Source: Flavobacterium phragmitis (GTDB lineage: Bacteria > Bacteroidota > Bacteroidia > Flavobacteriales > Flavobacteriaceae). Taken from it: 64,000 nucleotides of DNA. The position numbers and the translations under genes are program-made. The stretch is from contig NZ_FOMH01000005.1 of NCBI RefSeq assembly GCF_900112575.1, forward strand, positions 1 to 64,000. The letters are read 5' to 3'. How positions within the stretch are numbered: position 1 is the first letter of the stretch; each line of letters opens with the position of its first letter. The notes beneath the pieces were generated by a model. That model had not been told where the DNA came from. It saw only the letters and a program-made list of their open reading frames with translations, and searched no databases. Below are positions 61,181 to 64,000 of this stretch, in pieces.

Positions 61181-64000
61181 ATTAAAGAAGCTATCAAAAA
61201 AGTAAAGAAAATAATATCCAGAACCCTAATTGGGTTGATTTTACTTTTGTTAGCGCTTGCTATCATATTGTCGCTTCCTGTAGTTCAAACTCAAATCGCG
61301 AACTACGTAACAAAGACTTTGAACGAAGATTTTAAAGTTGATATCAGTGTTGAAAAAACTGCTGTCAATATTTTTGGAGGAGTAAAATTAAAGAAAGTGC
61401 TGATTCGCGATCATCATAAAAAGACTTTAATTTATTCGGATATCATTACTACAGATATTGCGAGCTTCAGCAGATTGCTTGATGGAGATTTGATTTTTGG
61501 AGATTTGCGCCTGACAGGTTTGATTTTTAATCTGAAAACCTATAAAGGTGAGGACGAAAATAATATGAATAAGTTCATTCAAGCCTTTGAAGAAGAGAAT
61601 ACACCACCAAAGAAAAAATCGACTAAACATTTCCTGTTAACTGCTAAAAACGGTTATATTGAAAAAGGACGATTTTCTGTGGTCGATGAAAATAAGACTA
61701 CGCCAAAATTCCTCGATTTTACTAAACTTAACGCCTATATAAGTGATTTTAAATTGTATGGGCCAGATGTAAATACTACGATTCATCGCTTTTCTTTTAT
61801 GGATCACCGTGGATTGTATGTTTCGAATTTCGCTGGAAAGTTTAGTTATACTAAAAAGCAGATTAAAGTTGAAAATCTGGCTATTAAAACCAAAAGATCT
61901 TCTATTTATGGTTTGGCTATTTTGAATTATAAACCATCAGATTTTCTTGATTTTACAGATAAAGTAAAGTTTAATGTAACCATCGATTCTTCATCTATTG
62001 CAACTAATGATATTCGTCATTTTTATGATGGCTTGGGTAGAAATCAACATTTTAAACTAAAAACAAAGTTAGATGGTCCGCTGAATAATATGACACTTAC
62101 AAGGTTAAGATTAAGTGATACGCACGGATCCAAAATCAACGGAACAATCAACTTTAGAAATCTTTTAGGCAGTAAAACCCAGAAATTTTCTATGGACGGA
62201 AAGTTTGATAAACTGCTTTCTAGTTACGACGATTTAGTAATGTTGCTTCCAGGAGTTTTAGGAAAGAGACTTCCTGTAGAAATGAAAAGAATCGGAAAAT
62301 TTAATATTGTTGGAAAAGCAAAAGTTTCGACTACAGATTTAGAAACCGATTTTAAAATTGGAACAGATGTAGGAAATGGTCAAGTAGATCTTCATATGAA
62401 CAATATGGATTTTATTGATAAAGCTTCTTATTCTGGAAATATTATCCTGAATGGTTTTGATATTGGAGCGGTTTTAAATCGAAAAGATCTTGGAAAAACA
62501 ACTTTGAATTTGGATGTTGATGGAGTTGGTTTTACCGAAAAATACTTAAATACCATTATTAAAGGTGATATTTCAAAACTAGATTACAACAAATACACCT
62601 ATAATAATATAGTACTGAATGGAAACTTTAAACTTCCATATTACAAAGGACAAATTACGGTAAGCGATCCGAACTTAAACCTAAGTTTTGATGGTTTGCT
62701 GGATTTAAGTAAAAAAGAAAATCGTTATGATTTTCATATCAACGTAGAAAATTCAGATTTAAGAAAACTCAAATTTGTAAGTGATTCTATTTCTCATTTT
62801 AAAGGAGATGTAGTGGTTCAGGTTACAGGAAATTCTATAGAAAACCTTCAAGGAAATATATTCCTGAAAGATGCTGAGTATCAAAATCCTAAAGCCAGTT
62901 ATGTTTTTGATGACGTAACGGTAAGTTCTAATTTTGATGCAGATCGATTAAGAACCATCACGATTAGTTCGAATGATGTGGTTGATGGAAAGATTGTCGG
63001 GAAATTCAGATTTGATCAGTTGGATAAGCTGGTCATGAACTCTGTTGGAAGTTTATATACCAATTATAAACCTTATAAAGTTAGAAAAGGCCAATTTTTA
63101 CGATTCAATTTCCGTGTTTATGATAAAGTAGTCGAAATGCTTTATCCTGAAATTAATATCGATTCTTCTACAACAGTAAGAGGGAAAATTGATTCTGATT
63201 TACAAGAGTTTAAATTTCGCTTCAATTCTCAAAAAATTACGGCAGCCAAAAATACTTTTGATAATATCCGAATTAATATTGATAATAAAAATGCACTTTA
63301 CAATGCTTATATCGAATTAGATAGCATTAAAACTCCTTATTATAAGATTCGTGATTTTAATTTAATTAATGTCACAGCAAAAGATACGTTGTTTGTGCGT
63401 TCTGAGTTTAAAGGAGGAAATGAAGGAGAAGACTATTTTAATCTGGATTTGTATCACACTATTGACAAAAACAAAAATAATATCGTCGGGATTAAAAAAT
63501 CCGAGATGAAGTTTAAAGACTATATCTGGTATTTAAACGAAGAAGCTGCAAACGATAATCAGATTGTTTTTGATCAATATTTTAAAAACTTTACGATTGA
63601 TAATGTCATTTTATCTCATGAAAACCAGAAAATTGATTTAAATGGAGTAATCAAAGGAAAGGATTATAAAGATCTCGTACTGAATTTTGAAGATGTCGAC
63701 ATTAACAAAATTACCCCCGTCAATTCGAAGTTTGTTTTTGATGGTAATTTAAATGGAAGTGTTAATTATAAGCAGAATAAAAATGTTTACCAGCCAACAG
63801 CTTCCATAAAAATTGATCATTTGGTGATGAATAAGACAGAATTAGGTACACTTAATTTTGATATTTCGGGAGATGAAAGTTTTAGGAAATTTACAGTCAA
63901 CTCGTCGATACAAAATGGTTTTACAGAATCGTTTAGAGCGAGTGGGAATTTTGCCATAGAAAATAAAGAAACTATTGTAGATATGAGTTTAAAACTCGAA
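61181..64000 (+). CDS. TamB/AsmA-like large inner-membrane protein, partial (right edge)
   Basis: The frame is open from 61169 to the window end; 940 codons are seen from 61181 and no stop is reached. After a basic leader there is a single hydrophobic helix (TLIGLILLLLALAIILSLPV), then a long beta-rich part with repeated VDISVEKTAVNIFGG-type and TLIYSDIITTDIASF segments typical of AsmA-like/TamB chaplet domains. Such proteins span the periplasm as hydrophobic grooves for lipid transfer or outer-membrane protein assembly. No in-frame ATG lies near the start; ATT at 61181 or TTG at 61235 are the options, and the first keeps the basic residues before the helix. Confidence 0.85.
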   Translation, partial: MKEAIKKVKKIISRTLIGLILLLLALAIILSLPVVQTQIANYVTKTLNEDFKVDISVEKTAVNIFGGVKLKKVLIRDHHKKTLIYSDIITTDIASFSRLLDGDLIFGDLRLTGLIFNLKTYKGEDENNMNKFIQAFEEENTPPKKKSTKHFLLTAKNGYIEKGRFSVVDENKTTPKFLDFTKLNAYISDFKLYGPDVNTTIHRFSFMDHRGLYVSNFAGKFSYTKKQIKVENLAIKTKRSSIYGLAILNYKPSDFLDFTDKVKFNVTIDSSSIATNDIRHFYDGLGRNQHFKLKTKLDGPLNNMTLTRLRLSDTHGSKINGTINFRNLLGSKTQKFSMDGKFDKLLSSYDDLVMLLPGVLGKRLPVEMKRIGKFNIVGKAKVSTTDLETDFKIGTDVGNGQVDLHMNNMDFIDKASYSGNIILNGFDIGAVLNRKDLGKTTLNLDVDGVGFTEKYLNTIIKGDISKLDYNKYTYNNIVLNGNFKLPYYKGQITVSDPNLNLSFDGLLDLSKKENRYDFHINVENSDLRKLKFVSDSISHFKGDVVVQVTGNSIENLQGNIFLKDAEYQNPKASYVFDDVTVSSNFDADRLRTITISSNDVVDGKIVGKFRFDQLDKLVMNSVGSLYTNYKPYKVRKGQFLRFNFRVYDKVVEMLYPEINIDSSTTVRGKIDSDLQEFKFRFNSQKITAAKNTFDNIRINIDNKNALYNAYIELDSIKTPYYKIRDFNLINVTAKDTLFVRSEFKGGNEGEDYFNLDLYHTIDKNKNNIVGIKKSEMKFKDYIWYLNEEAANDNQIVFDQYFKNFTIDNVILSHENQKIDLNGVIKGKDYKDLVLNFEDVDINKITPVNSKFVFDGNLNGSVNYKQNKNVYQPTASIKIDHLVMNKTELGTLNFDISGDESFRKFTVNSSIQNGFTESFRASGNFAIENKETIVDMSLKLE

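Noticed and set aside
1..64000. Insertion sequences, integrases or prophage genes
   Set aside because: No transposase, integrase or phage structural gene motifs were seen in any open frame.

Overview
The window looks like a chromosomal segment of a Flavobacterium-type Bacteroidota. The signs are an AT-rich sequence, Bacteroidota-style -7 boxes (TAnnTTTG), a type IX secretion sorting domain, UpxY/NusG-like antitermination logic in front of a polysaccharide locus, and weak Shine-Dalgarno signals with many TTG/GTG starts.

Layout. (1) 24-170: the end of an rRNA operon (5S rRNA plus terminator). (2) 334-10552, minus strand: a compact three-gene biosynthetic operon, read as a hybrid NRPS-PKS (A-T-KS-AT-ACP), an NRPS (C-A-T-TE) and an Sfp-type phosphopantetheinyl transferase that would prime both. 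Both A domains read as glycine-type and the AT as malonyl-type, so the simplest predicted product is Gly-malonate-Gly. (3) 11469-14921: three secreted proteins, one with a T9SS sorting domain and one a large beta-helix. (4) 15440-16511: two tandem small XRE regulators and a UpxY/NusG-like antiterminator. (5) 17102-41678: a large capsule/exopolysaccharide locus. It makes GDP-mannose, GDP-fucose, UDP-glucuronate and UDP-xylose. It encodes a flippase, a polymerase, eight glycosyltransferases, three hexapeptide acyltransferases, Wza/Wzc export, a VanZ-like protein and the initiating glycosylphosphotransferase. A 16-nt stretch containing an inverted repeat is shared by the leaders at 16754 and 35211.

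(6) 42392-44907 is the most unusual part. It holds an odd tRNA-like gene with its own terminator, followed by the remains of a type II-C CRISPR-Cas locus. What survives is a complete-looking tracrRNA gene (promoter box, anti-repeat, stem-loops, UUCG terminator), two 36-nt repeats around one 29-nt spacer, and a C-terminally truncated Cas1. No cas9 or cas2 is visible. A ParD/ParE-like toxin-antitoxin pair with a palindromic operator sits between tracrRNA and repeats.

(7) 45186-64000 is mixed chromosome: an MFS transporter, an outer-membrane phospholipase A, a GH9/ThuA carbohydrate operon, an XRE regulator with small unknown genes, a fatty acid desaturase, a VanX-type dipeptidase, methyltransferases, an AI-2E-family permease, an M43 metalloprotease, TrmH-like, DUF4159, RsmE and TsaD proteins, and the start of a large TamB/AsmA-like gene that runs off the right edge.

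All family assignments come from reading motifs by eye. No database search was run.
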